This document shows, piece after piece, positions 25,428 to 33,435 of a DNA stretch of 64,000 bases. The stretch is from JAGWAC01 sp038046265 (lineage in GTDB: Archaea > Nanobdellota > Nanobdellia > SCGC-AAA011-G17 > JACPIM01), in contig JBBSWN010000002.1 in the NCBI GenBank assembly GCA_038046265.1, positions 29,595 through 93,594 on the forward strand, read 5' to 3'. The notes below the pieces were generated by a model that worked only from the letters and a program-made list of their open reading frames with translations, did not search any database and had not been told where the DNA came from. Each line of letters starts with the position of its first letter. Positions within the stretch are counted from its first letter, which is position 1. The position numbers were made by a program, and so were the translations under genes.

Positions 25428-26276
25428 ATGAACTTGCAAGAAGAGTTTGAAAATTTAATAAAAAAACTAGAAATAGAACTTAAAATCAAGGGATTTACAA
25501 AAGCCACTATTTCTACATATAAAAGACATTGTTTAGAATTTTTAAAATTTGTCAATAAAGAACCTATAAAAGTTTCTGTTGATGATGTTAAGGCTTATCA
25601 GGCAAATCTTTCTGATAAAGGATTAAAGACTTCAAGCGTCATTTTGAAATTATCTTCAATTAAATTTTTATTCCACGAGGTTATCGGATACGAATTAATT
25701 AATCAAAAAGTTAAATATCCTAAAAGAGAAAAGAAAATACCCGATGCTTTAACAAAAGAGGAGATCAAAAGATTATTTTCTGTTGTTTCTAATAAAAAGC
25801 ACTTATTACTATTGAAATTTATGTATGGTTCGGGATTGAGGGTTGCAGAATGTGTATCATTTAAGCTAAAAGATATGAATTTTGATGAATGTATTGCTAA
25901 AGTCATAGCTGGTAAAGGAAATAAGCAAAGAATGATTATTTTATCTAAAGACTTCATGAATGAAGCTAAATTTTATTCAGAAAAAAGAAAAATGAAATCA
26001 GAGTATTTATTTCCGACAAAAAATAATCCAAATAAACCTATTACAACAAGAATGGCTCAAAAAGTTATAGAAAAAGCAGCTAAAGATGCTGGTTTTGATA
26101 AGAGAATTTACTGCCACATTCTAAGAAGTAGTTTTGCAACACATTTATTAGAGGGTGGGACTAATATTAGGTATATCCAAGAATTGCTCGGTCATGCCGA
26201 TCTTTCAACGACCCAAAGGTACACTAAAGTTAATACTGAGCAACTTAAAAAAATAAAAAGTCCACTAGATAATTAG
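25428..26276 (+). CDS. xerA: tyrosine recombinase (XerA-like integrase)
   Basis: 282 aa. An N-terminal SAM-like core-binding domain (residues 10-95) is followed by the catalytic domain with Arg in GSGLRVAE near 136, Lys in GKGNKQR near 163, H-x-x-R in HILRSSFATHLL near 226, His in LGHADLSTTQRY near 252, and Tyr as nucleophile. All six residues are present. Archaeal XerA resolves chromosome dimers, but such enzymes also serve mobile elements; the neighbouring nuclease gene and flanking repeat leave that open. Confidence 0.92.
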   Translation: MNLQEEFENLIKKLEIELKIKGFTKATISTYKRHCLEFLKFVNKEPIKVSVDDVKAYQANLSDKGLKTSSVILKLSSIKFLFHEVIGYELINQKVKYPKREKKIPDALTKEEIKRLFSVVSNKKHLLLLKFMYGSGLRVAECVSFKLKDMNFDECIAKVIAGKGNKQRMIILSKDFMNEAKFYSEKRKMKSEYLFPTKNNPNKPITTRMAQKVIEKAAKDAGFDKRIYCHILRSSFATHLLEGGTNIRYIQELLGHADLSTTQRYTKVNTEQLKKIKSPLDN

Positions 26277-26290
26277 TTTAATCTTAGCTC

Positions 26291-26303
26291 AAAACATTTA
26301 ATC
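26291..26303 (+). repeat. direct repeat AAAACATTTAATC, copy 2
   Basis: Exact second copy of 24409-24421, 14 bp after the recombinase stop. A third, imperfect version (AAAATATTTAATC) occurs near 26365. Confidence 0.35.
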
Positions 26304-26411
26304 TTATAATAAGCTACTAAATTCTAAACAAAGATTAAAACTTATAATCAAATAAGAAGATCAAAATATTTAATCAAAAATCAAATAATTAGCCAAGTAA
26401 AAATTTTCTCT

Positions 26412-26445
26412 TTTTTCCGTAAACGCTTTTTTTAAAAGGGTTTTA
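26412..26445. repeat. palindromic element at the 26443 gene 3' end
   Basis: TTTTTTCCGTAAACGCTTTTTTT-AAAAGGGTTTT; typical family core, overlapping the stop of the minus-strand gene. Confidence 0.6.
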
Positions 26446-27105
26446 AGCTACTTTTCTTTCAAGTTGTCCAAAACCTCTATTGAGTAAATGCAAAGGCAGA
26501 ATTTTTCTTGTCAATCCACTAGAATCTCTTAATAATCTTGTTACTTCTTCAGATTTTTCTTCATCAACAGATAAAATTTCTTGTGTTGGTGTGAGTTGTG
26601 GTGAAATAGCCCTTAAAAAATAAGCTATTGTATCTGCTAAATATAATGCTCTTTTAGTTAGGTCTCCCTTTACAACAAAACGAACAGAAGAAGAATCCTC
26701 ATCATAACCAAGTTTCTCTAAATAGTTAACTAATTCTTTTTTAATTCCTAAACAATCTTCTCCATCTATTTCAACTATAATTTTTTTGTCTGTGAAAACC
26801 CCAAGCTCTTTAGTTAAATAAATTGTTTCTCCTATCATAGAAGTCACAGTTCGAAAATATTTTTCTCTAAAAGAGCCTTTGCTAGCAGGATCTAAAATAA
26901 AAGTTCTAAACAAGAATCCACGGAATCTGCCGTAAAGTTCAAGTGGGCTTGCCTCATCCTCCATCCTTTTGTTAAATTCTTTATCTCTGTTAGTAACATT
27001 TCCGCTGTTAGACATTGTGCTGGAAGCAACATAAATATAACGAGAAAAACTCTGGTCTCTAGTTCTGTCAATTATGCTTTCGTCTACACCAATAGTTAAG
27101 GGCAT
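26443..27105 (-). CDS. DUF3800/RNase H-like fold protein
   Basis: 220 aa. It begins with LTIGVDESIID, an acidic first strand typical of RNase H-like proteins, and ends with KRALYLADTIAYFLRAI, the D-containing helix seen in DUF3800. Between these, IIVEIDGEDC supplies another acidic strand. A metal-dependent nuclease-like fold is inferred, with no experimental function known. No signal peptide or TM. Confidence 0.5.
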   Translation of the reverse strand: MPLTIGVDESIIDRTRDQSFSRYIYVASSTMSNSGNVTNRDKEFNKRMEDEASPLELYGRFRGFLFRTFILDPASKGSFREKYFRTVTSMIGETIYLTKELGVFTDKKIIVEIDGEDCLGIKKELVNYLEKLGYDEDSSSVRFVVKGDLTKRALYLADTIAYFLRAISPQLTPTQEILSVDEEKSEEVTRLLRDSSGLTRKILPLHLLNRGFGQLERKVA

Positions 27106-27264
27106 AAAACCCCCAAGAATTTTTTAAAAATCGAAAAATGAGCGAACTCCCCATAAGAAAACCCAGAACTACACCCCATTTTTTTCTGAGTGAAGAAACC
27201 CATGAATATAAGATAATTTTACTAATATTCTTTTCCTTAAATACTCTTTGTTTTCGCGTTTTCG

Positions 27265-27300
27265 TTTTTTGGTGAAGCTTTTTTCAAAAAAAGTTCTAAT
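27265..27300. repeat. palindromic element, intergenic
   Basis: TTTTTTGGTGAAGCTTTTTTC-AAAAAAAGTTCTAAT. The 240-bp gap 27106-27345 otherwise holds only A+T-rich sequence and a doubtful 45-codon ORF (27138-27275). Confidence 0.55.
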
Positions 27301-27345
27301 AACAACATTTAAAAACAAAAGAATAATTTATATCTTAAATTAGAG

Positions 27346-27597
27346 GTGATATTTATTCCGATAGGTGATTGGTTTTTAGCAAGAAGTGAAGCTTTTAAAG
27401 TTCTGATGATGAAGTTCAGAGACCATAAAATACATACTAAAACAGCTTTCTCTAAAGTAAAATCAAAACACAATAATTACGATCAGACATTAAGAGAGCA
27501 CAAAGAAAGAATTGAAGAACTTGAAAAAATAATGTTATCTTTAAAAGAAGTCACTCCATTTAGAATAAAAAAGAAAAAACAAAATAATGATTATTAA
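27346..27597 (+). CDS. small coiled-coil protein, possible ATT start
   Basis: 83 aa. It contains a coiled coil (FRDHKIHTKTAFSKVKSKHN, then REHKERIEELEKI) like the N-terminal part of the 23288 protein, but no winged helix. The GTG at 27346 overlaps a perfect Shine-Dalgarno (GAGGTGAT, 27343-27350). The same GGTGAT-ATTY spacing in front of radA leads to an ATG, and here it leads to ATT at 27355, so an ATT start is plausible. Function unknown. Confidence 0.55.
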   Translation: MIFIPIGDWFLARSEAFKVLMMKFRDHKIHTKTAFSKVKSKHNNYDQTLREHKERIEELEKIMLSLKEVTPFRIKKKKQNNDY

Positions 27598-27598
27598 T

Positions 27599-27701
27599 AA
27601 GAACCAAGGTTCTTATCATCTCCTAATTCTTCCGTGAACGCTTTTTTATTAAACTTTTCTCAAGTTAGTTTTTTGCTAAAGCTTTTTCCTAAAAAGCTTT
27701 C
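27599..27701. repeat. cluster of three palindromic elements
   Basis: AAGAACCAAGGTTCTT (27599-27614) is a perfect palindrome. TTCTTCCGTGAACGCTTTTTTATTAAAC starts near 27629. TTTTTTGCTAAAGCTTTTTCC-TAAAAAGCTTTC (27669-27701) runs into the Toprim gene and supplies its last codons (EKAF-stop). Confidence 0.6.
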
Positions 27702-28075
27702 TCTATTCCTTCAATACAGCTCACTTTAGTATTCCTCATCAAAAATTCCCTGAAATACTTGTCAATTTTAACACCATTTCTTTGAAAATTATTTTTCAGA
27801 AAACCATATAACTTTTTTCCTTCCTTGTCAAAATCAGTTAATATAACAACTTCATCTGTCATTTCAGCAACATCCTCAATAACTTTATACAAAGGCCCGT
27901 TTATAGTTACAATATTTTTCACACCTAAAGAAATCAATGCTGCTTTGTCTTTTTTACCCTCAACTATAATCACTTTATCTGTATTTTGTATTTTTTCTTT
28001 CCACTCTTCTTTGTCTTTTATCACAGATATCACCTTTTCTTTTTTTTCAAATTTCTCTCTAGAACTAGTTTTCAT
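27689..28075 (-). CDS. Toprim domain protein (UPF0292-like)
   Basis: 128 aa. Toprim motifs: VIIVEGKKDKAAL near residue 35 (the catalytic Glu) and VVILTDFDKEGKKLY near 72 (the D-x-D pair). Small stand-alone archaeal Toprim proteins of this type resemble RNase M5 and primase domains; nucleic-acid cleavage or binding is inferred. The C-terminus is formed by a palindromic element. Confidence 0.85.
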   Translation of the reverse strand: MKTSSREKFEKKEKVISVIKDKEEWKEKIQNTDKVIIVEGKKDKAALISLGVKNIVTINGPLYKVIEDVAEMTDEVVILTDFDKEGKKLYGFLKNNFQRNGVKIDKYFREFLMRNTKVSCIEGIEKAF

Positions 28076-28167
28076 TTCACTTTTACTATGACAATTAACT
28101 TTAAAAATAATTCTATTTCAAAAATTTAGATGAATATTATAGAAAGGAGACAATTCTGGAATGGTGT

Positions 28168-28809
28168 TTGGGAAATGAATTTAGTAGTCCTGGCCCTATA
28201 TACGCATATAAGCTATTTTCTCGAGAAAAAGGAAAAATTCTGGAAGTTGGATGCGGCGATTTAGGTTATAATTTTAATGTTGTGACAGATGGGGATTATT
28301 TTGTTGGTTTGGATATATCTGATGAGGCGATAAAAAAAGCTAAAAAAAATATTCGTCACAGGAAAAAACCGAGTGATTTTATAGTTGCTTCAGCTACCGA
28401 CTTACCATTTAAAGATAATTCTTTTGATTTAGTTAGTTCAATTGAAACTTTGACTTTGATGGGTGAAGATTTTTATAAAGCTCTTAAAGAAATGAAGAGA
28501 GTATCCAAAGATAAATTAATTTTTACTTTATCCCATGTTGATATTGCTAAGGCATATAATCCAGGTAAAGAACATGAATTTGTAAATAAGGGAAATTACT
28601 TTCTTGTTAATTCTTCAAAATCAGGAGATAAAGTTTTTTTCACTAAAGCAAATATTGAAACTCTTTTAGAAAAACTGGAATTAAGAATTGAAACTTTAGA
28701 TGTTCTCAAAAATTTTGATGTTATTGCTCTGGCTGACTATTGGGCTGCTAATTATTGTGAATTTCCTCATGTTGATTCAAGATTTTTTATTGAAGCAAGA
28801 AAAAAATAA
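28168..28809 (+). CDS. class I SAM-dependent methyltransferase, 5' end uncertain
   Basis: 213 aa from a TTG. Motif I is ILEVGCGDLG near residue 24, the acidic residue of motif II is in VGLDISD near 46, and the post-I/IV region is ATDLPFKDNSFDLV near 75. Substrate unknown. In-frame sequence upstream (DEYYRKETILEWCLGNEF) also looks coding but lacks a start. Alternatively the leaderless ATG at 28130 (MNIIERRQFWNGVW) joins if one G were added to GGG at 28170-28172. A small indel or assembly error is likely. Confidence 0.8.
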   Translation: MGNEFSSPGPIYAYKLFSREKGKILEVGCGDLGYNFNVVTDGDYFVGLDISDEAIKKAKKNIRHRKKPSDFIVASATDLPFKDNSFDLVSSIETLTLMGEDFYKALKEMKRVSKDKLIFTLSHVDIAKAYNPGKEHEFVNKGNYFLVNSSKSGDKVFFTKANIETLLEKLELRIETLDVLKNFDVIALADYWAANYCEFPHVDSRFFIEARKK

Positions 28810-29343
28810 TTAATATAATTCAGGATTTTCTAAATGTATTAAAGCAGTAACAATAGCTGGTTTAATTTGATCTTTACGATTTATTCTACCCTTAGTTAAG
28901 ATCCCAATTGTTCCTTCTGCATGCCCAACATAATTATTTTGAGTTAATTTTGTTTTCAATGCAGCCTCACTTGCATTTAATCCGTTTTTTATCATGAGGT
29001 TCATCATCTCTTTAGGAAATTCAAAAGCTGGTGATAATCCCAAATGAATTTTTTCCCCATCAAAAATAACACAAGCACAAATATCCATAAATCCTGATTT
29101 TGAAAAGGGAACTTCTAATAACCCACTTTCAATTCCAAAACTATAGTCGCAATTTCTAAAAGAATTTTTTGCTCTATTCATAGCTCCTTCAATAGTTTCC
29201 TTTAAGGATTTAGGTTGTCCAGAAACTTGTGTTGAAACTTCTACACCAATAACTTCAGCATCTTTTAAGAAAATATAATCCTGAATAACTTCTTTAACAG
29301 CATTAATTTTAATTTCAGCTTTTGTACCTACATTTATTTTCAT
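28810..29343 (-). CDS. inosine/xanthosine triphosphatase
   Basis: 177 aa, matching the NTPase I-T family (PF01931, YjjX-like). It begins MKINVGTKAEIKINAV and has GIESGLL near residue 70 and a VGHAEGTIGILTKGRINR block near 138. These enzymes remove ITP/XTP from the nucleotide pool. It abuts the methyltransferase stop (tail to tail). Confidence 0.9.
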   Translation of the reverse strand: MKINVGTKAEIKINAVKEVIQDYIFLKDAEVIGVEVSTQVSGQPKSLKETIEGAMNRAKNSFRNCDYSFGIESGLLEVPFSKSGFMDICACVIFDGEKIHLGLSPAFEFPKEMMNLMIKNGLNASEAALKTKLTQNNYVGHAEGTIGILTKGRINRKDQIKPAIVTALIHLENPELY

Positions 29344-29402
29344 TTTTTGGTTAAGCTTTTTTCTAAAAAGGTTATTTTAATTAACCTTTTTCTCAAAGTT
29401 TA
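29343..29402. repeat. pair of palindromic elements between the ITPase gene and tRNA-Lys
   Basis: TTTTTTGGTTAAGCTTTTTT-CTAAAAAGGTTA and then TTAACCTTTTTCTCAAAGTTTA. The halves GGTTA and TTAACC also pair across the two, giving a longer inverted structure. Confidence 0.5.
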
Positions 29403-29405
29403 AAG

Positions 29406-29480
29406 CGGGCCCGGAGGGATTTGAACCCTCAATCTTTCGGTTAAGAGCCGAATGCTATAGCCAGGTTAAGCTACGGGCCC
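29406..29480 (-). tRNA. tRNA-Lys (CTT)
   Basis: 75 nt without encoded CCA. Acceptor GGGCCCG pairs with CGGGCCC, the D arm is AGCTTAACCTGGCTA, the anticodon arm is TTCGG-CTCTTAA-CCGAA (anticodon CTT), and the T arm is GAGGG-TTCAAAT-CCCTC with discriminator G. No intron. Confidence 0.96.
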
Positions 29481-29530
29481 ATAAACTAAAAATAATAAAA
29501 ACCCAATTTAAAAATTTATGCAAAGGCAAA

Positions 29531-29540
29531 CTTATATAAA
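29531..29540 (+). promoter_or_regulatory. TATA box for the PAC2 gene
   Basis: CTTATATAAA, 25-34 bp before the ATG at 29565. Confidence 0.55.
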
Positions 29541-29564
29541 TATCAACTAACTAAAAAGATTAAA

Positions 29565-30260
29565 ATGAGGTTAGAATTAGAAAAAAGGCCAAAAGGCGTA
29601 AGATTAATCACAGGATTTCCTGGATTTGGTTTAATTGGTACAATAACAACAGAATTCTTGATTGAACATTTAAAAGCAGTTCAAATTGGAAAAATAAGAA
29701 TAGACGAATTACCCCCAATAGTAGCAGTTCACCAAGGCCAGGTTGTTGAGCCTGTAGGTGTTTTTTATAGCAAAAAATACAATTTAGTAATTCTTCATGC
29801 CTTAACTTCTGTTGCTGGCATAGAATGGTTATTGCAAAATGAAATCTGCAAGTTAATGGATGAATTAAAAGTCAAGGAAATTATTACAATAGAGGGAATA
29901 GGTTCTCAAAATATTGAAAATGTAAACGTATACTATTTAGCAAATAAAAAAATAGACTCAAAGAAATTGAACATAAGTCCTTTAAAAGAAGGAATTATTC
30001 TTGGTGTAAGCGGGGCTTTATTATTAAAAAGTTGTGCAAATTTGGTTGCTTTCTTTGTTGAAACTCACTCAGCTATGCCAGACTCAAGAGGAGCAGCAAA
30101 AACTATTGAAGTTTTGGACAAGTACTTAGGATTAAAAGTAGACTACAAGCCTTTGTTGGAAAAAGCAGTTAAATTTGAAGCTAAAATAAAAGAACTTATG
30201 TCAAAAAAAGAAAAAGCAACAGCTTCTCAAGAAAAGAAAGAACTAACTTATTTAGGCTAA
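29565..30260 (+). CDS. PAC2 family protein (proteasome assembly chaperone-like)
   Basis: 231 aa. Typical archaeal PAC2/DUF75 layout: LITGFPGFGLIGTI near residue 18, a central LHALTSVAGIEWLLQ segment and IITIEGIGSQ near 106, then a LGVSGALLLK block near 144. Archaeal members resemble eukaryotic PAC2, but their function is unproven. The C-terminal 30 residues are Lys/Glu-rich. It converges with the next gene with a 4-bp overlap. Confidence 0.9.
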   Translation: MRLELEKRPKGVRLITGFPGFGLIGTITTEFLIEHLKAVQIGKIRIDELPPIVAVHQGQVVEPVGVFYSKKYNLVILHALTSVAGIEWLLQNEICKLMDELKVKEIITIEGIGSQNIENVNVYYLANKKIDSKKLNISPLKEGIILGVSGALLLKSCANLVAFFVETHSAMPDSRGAAKTIEVLDKYLGLKVDYKPLLEKAVKFEAKIKELMSKKEKATASQEKKELTYLG

Positions 30261-30691
30261 AAGTTTAGTTCAAAAATCTCCTCTGGTTTTTTGCTAAAGT
30301 CAGAATATCTGATAAATTTTGGAGTAATTATAAAATATCTTTGTTCTTTTTCAAAAGCATATTTTCTTGATTTTGGATTTTTCTCTAATTGAATTCTAAT
30401 ACACTCTTCCAGTTCACTGTTTTTTACTTCTCTTGCAAATCCCTCATACTGTACAGTGATCTTTTCATCTTCATCACATCCAATTACGAAAGAAACAGTT
30501 CGTTTATTCTGTAAATTCTGATATTTTCTTGTTGTATTAAAAGTCCCAAAAATTAATTTTAAATCACTAGTTTCTGCAAATGCCACCACAGCGCTTTCAG
30601 GTGTTCCTATTTGATTTATCGTAGATATAACAGCTAATCTTTTTCTTTTAATAAACTCAAGAACTCTTTCTTCAAGAACCTTTCTGTCCAT
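30257..30691 (-). CDS. pyridoxamine 5'-phosphate oxidase-like FMN-binding protein
   Basis: 144 aa. Split-barrel fold: LAVISTINQIGTPESAVVAF near residue 19 and the LIFGTFNTTRKYQNLQ strand-helix (FMN phosphate site) near 46, then VSFVIGCDEDEKITVQYEG. The family binds FMN or F420; a true PNPOx role is not implied. No partner gene nearby. Confidence 0.85.
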   Translation of the reverse strand: MDRKVLEERVLEFIKRKRLAVISTINQIGTPESAVVAFAETSDLKLIFGTFNTTRKYQNLQNKRTVSFVIGCDEDEKITVQYEGFAREVKNSELEECIRIQLEKNPKSRKYAFEKEQRYFIITPKFIRYSDFSKKPEEIFELNF

Positions 30692-30730
30692 TTGTAATAA
30701 ATCAAAAAATATCTCTTTTTTTACAAATTA

Positions 30731-30761
30731 TTTTTTGCTTAAACTTTCTCAAAAGTTTAGA
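30731..30761. repeat. palindromic element at the 30757 gene 3' end
   Basis: TTTTTTGCTTAAACTTTCTC-AAAAGTTTAGA, including the stop codon of the winged-helix gene. Confidence 0.6.
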
Positions 30762-31035
30762 ACAAAAGATTTTTTATCTTCTCTATATGGTCTGCTATTC
30801 TGTCTCCGTTTGCTGTCAACTTTATTGTCTTTATTCTTCCTGATTTTTCAAAGTCAACTAATTTTGCTTTCTCCATCTCCTGTAAAATCTTTACAGCATG
30901 AGAATAAGTGCAGTCAACTTCTTTTGCTAATACAGAACCATATCTGTTTTTTCCAGCTTTTCTTAAAGCAACTAAAATCATCGCAGGTTTTCTTCTAAAA
31001 AAAACCTCAAAAATATCTTTCGGTACTTTAACCAT
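30757..31035 (-). CDS. MarR-like winged-helix transcriptional regulator
   Basis: 92 aa. Residues 15-90 form a winged helix: AMILVALRKAGKNRYGSVLA, TYSHAVKILQEMEKAKLVDF (recognition region), then the wing SGRIKTIKLT and a C-terminal helix. A strong Shine-Dalgarno-like GGGGGAGGG precedes the start, unusual for this mostly leaderless genome. The 172 bp to serS carry divergent promoters but no gene. Confidence 0.8.
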   Translation of the reverse strand: MVKVPKDIFEVFFRRKPAMILVALRKAGKNRYGSVLAKEVDCTYSHAVKILQEMEKAKLVDFEKSGRIKTIKLTANGDRIADHIEKIKNLLF

Positions 31036-31207
31036 TAATGTTTCCCTCCCCCTTTAGTAAGTACCCCTTTTTTAATGTCATTTTTTGCTAAGATGTTACA
31101 AAATGCATCTTGTATTTAAATGTTTCTTTTTGAAAAGTTATTTTAAAACAATTATTTTATAAGCCTTACCAAAACTTTTTTAAGTATGTGAACTAGTTTT
31201 TAAATCT

Positions 31208-32494
31208 ATGCTTGACATAAAATTTGTAAAAAGTAACCTGGAAGTCGTAAAAAAAAATCTTAAACTAAGAAACCAAGTAGAAAAAATAAGCTGGGTAGAT
31301 GAAATAACTAAAAATTATGATAATTCTTCACAAATTAAAAAAGAGCTGGACACATTAAGGCATAAAAGAAATATTATCTCAGAAGAAATAAACCTTCTTA
31401 AGAAGCAAGGCAAAAATATTTCAGAAAAAATAAAAGAAATCCAGGAATTGCCCCATAAAATAAAAGAATTAGAGGAAAATTATGAACGCTTAACTCATGA
31501 TGTAAAAGATAAATTAATGGAACTTCCAAATATTCTGGATAAAACAGTTCCAGTTGGAAAAGATGACAATGACAATAAGATTATCAAAAAAGCCAGTAAA
31601 ATTCCAAAATTCAAGTTCCCAGTTAAAGACCACACTGATTTAGCTTTAAATTTAAATCTTTTAGACTTGGAAAAAGCTTCGAAAGTTTCAGGAGCTCGTT
31701 TTTATTATTTGAAAAATGAACTAGTTAAATTAAACCATGCATTGATAAATTTTGCACTTGATTTCTTAAGAAAAAAGAACTTTACTTTAATACAGCCTCC
31801 TTATATGCTTAAAAAAGATGCAATTTCAGGAGCAATTACATTTGCAACTTTTGAAGATGCAATTTATAAAATTGAGAATGAAGACTTGTTCTTAATCGGA
31901 ACTGCAGAACATGCTTTAAATGCTTTTTACTTAAATGACACCTTAGATGAAAAAGAACTGCCAGTAAGATTAGCTGGATTTTCTCCTTGTTTTAGAAGAG
32001 AGGCAGGAGCTCATGGAAAAGACACTAAAGGTATATTTAGAGTTCACCAGTTTGAAAAAATAGAGCAGTTTATTTTTTGCACAAAAAAGCAGGCTGAAAA
32101 AGAATTCAATCTTATCTTAAAAAATTTAGAAACGTTATTTAAATTATTAAAAATTCCTTACAGGCTTGTCTTGTTGTGTTCAGGGTCAACAGGAAATGTT
32201 GCTTCAAAAACAATAGATTTGGAAGCCTGGTTCCCGGCACAAAAAACATTCAGGGAATTAGCTTCTTGTTCAAACTGCTTAGACTATCAAGCAAGAAGAT
32301 CAAACACAAAATACAAAACAAAAAGCAGTGAGACAGAATTTGTCTACACTTTGAATAACACAGCAATAGCAACAGAAAGAACTTTGGCCTGTATTCTTGA
32401 AAATTTCCAGCAAAAAGACGGCTCAATTAAAATTCCAAAAATTCTTCATAAGTATACTGGCTTTAAGGAAATAAAAGCTATTAAGAAAAAATAA
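31208..32494 (+). CDS. serS: seryl-tRNA synthetase
   Basis: 428 aa class II synthetase of the common (bacterial-like) type. The N-terminal coiled-coil arm lies at about residues 30-105 (HKRNIISEEINLLKKQGK). Motif 2 is SPCFRREAGAHGKDTKGIFR near 258 and motif 3 is TLNNTAIATERTLACILE near 380. TAEHAL near 235 belongs to the TxE serine site. Full length. The next gene starts 1 bp after its stop. Confidence 0.95.
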   Translation: MLDIKFVKSNLEVVKKNLKLRNQVEKISWVDEITKNYDNSSQIKKELDTLRHKRNIISEEINLLKKQGKNISEKIKEIQELPHKIKELEENYERLTHDVKDKLMELPNILDKTVPVGKDDNDNKIIKKASKIPKFKFPVKDHTDLALNLNLLDLEKASKVSGARFYYLKNELVKLNHALINFALDFLRKKNFTLIQPPYMLKKDAISGAITFATFEDAIYKIENEDLFLIGTAEHALNAFYLNDTLDEKELPVRLAGFSPCFRREAGAHGKDTKGIFRVHQFEKIEQFIFCTKKQAEKEFNLILKNLETLFKLLKIPYRLVLLCSGSTGNVASKTIDLEAWFPAQKTFRELASCSNCLDYQARRSNTKYKTKSSETEFVYTLNNTAIATERTLACILENFQQKDGSIKIPKILHKYTGFKEIKAIKKK

Positions 32495-32495
32495 A

Positions 32496-33116
32496 ATGTC
32501 AAAGTCAAAAAAACCATTCAAATTGTTGGCAGCAGGAGATTTTCATGGAGATAAATCAACAGCAAAAAAATTAGCTGAATTAGCTGAAAAAGAAAATGTA
32601 GATTTAGTTATTTTAAATGGTGACTTAGTTGAAGAGCAAGACACATCAGGAATAATAGGTCCTTTCCTGGCTAAAAAAAGAAAAGTTATAATTCTTCCTG
32701 GAAATCACGAAACTATTGCAACAGCAGACTTTCTTGCTGAATTATACAACATTACTAACTTGCATGGTTATTACATGAAAATTGGAGACATAGGTTTTTT
32801 TGGCTGTGGCGGTGCAAATGTCGGCCTATCCCAATTATCAGAAGAAGAAATTTACCAAACTCTAAAAAAAGGTTTTGAAAAAATAAAAGACATGCCGAAG
32901 AAAATAATGGTTACCCATGTTCACCCAGCAGACACAAAAATGGAAATGTTTTCTAAATTTGTAAAAGGCAGCAAAGGCCTTAGAAAAGCAATTGACAAGT
33001 TTAAGCCAGATATCCTGATTTGCGGGCATGTGCACGAAGCAGAAGGCATAGAAGAAATAGTTGGTAAAACCCGAGTTTTAAACGTTGGAAAAAAAGGAAA
33101 AATTATTAATTTGTAA
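32496..33116 (+). CDS. calcineurin-like metallophosphoesterase
   Basis: 206 aa. Motifs: AAGDFHGD near residue 11, NGDLVEE near 42, PGNHE near 67, THVHPAD near 144 and CGHVHEAEG near 177. All metal ligands are present. Small archaeal members of this family act on unknown phosphodiesters. It is translationally close to serS. Confidence 0.9.
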   Translation: MSKSKKPFKLLAAGDFHGDKSTAKKLAELAEKENVDLVILNGDLVEEQDTSGIIGPFLAKKRKVIILPGNHETIATADFLAELYNITNLHGYYMKIGDIGFFGCGGANVGLSQLSEEEIYQTLKKGFEKIKDMPKKIMVTHVHPADTKMEMFSKFVKGSKGLRKAIDKFKPDILICGHVHEAEGIEEIVGKTRVLNVGKKGKIINL

Positions 33117-33158
33117 AACATAATAAAATTTAAAAACAGGTGATTAAAATAAAGAGCC

Positions 33159-33431
33159 ATGATTTTATTCAAGTTTCTTGGATTTCTGGACATTGTTTCA
33201 GCTTTAGTAATTTTAATTCTTAAATTTGGATTTTTTATTGATCTAGGAATTCTGCTTTCAATTTACTTGGCAGTTAAGAGCTTGATTTTTATAAAAGATA
33301 TAGCAAGCATAATTGACTTAATTTCAGCAGTATTCTTTTTCTTGGCAGCATTTGGTTTTTATTTTAGTTTTACCTGGATATTCGCTATCTGGTTATTGCA
33401 GAAAGGTTTGTTCACTTTAATTTATAATTAA
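33159..33431 (+). CDS. small membrane protein
   Basis: 90 aa, almost entirely hydrophobic with about three to four TM helices (FLGFLDIVSALVILILKFG, IDLGILLSIYLAVKSLIF, LISAVFFFLAAFGFYF). No family recognised. Small DPANN membrane proteins of this type are common; function unknown. Confidence 0.65.
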   Translation: MILFKFLGFLDIVSALVILILKFGFFIDLGILLSIYLAVKSLIFIKDIASIIDLISAVFFFLAAFGFYFSFTWIFAIWLLQKGLFTLIYN

Positions 33432-33435
33432 CTTG

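Noticed and set aside
27138..27275. 45-codon ORF MSELPIRKPRTTPHFFLSEE and onward in the gap before 27346
   Set aside because: No ribosome site or clear TATA, ends inside a palindromic element, and no recognisable similarity; not enough support for a gene.
29343..29402. Rho-independent-type terminator before tRNA-Lys
   Set aside because: The hairpins belong to the dispersed palindromic family and occur also inside genes, so a terminator function is not shown.
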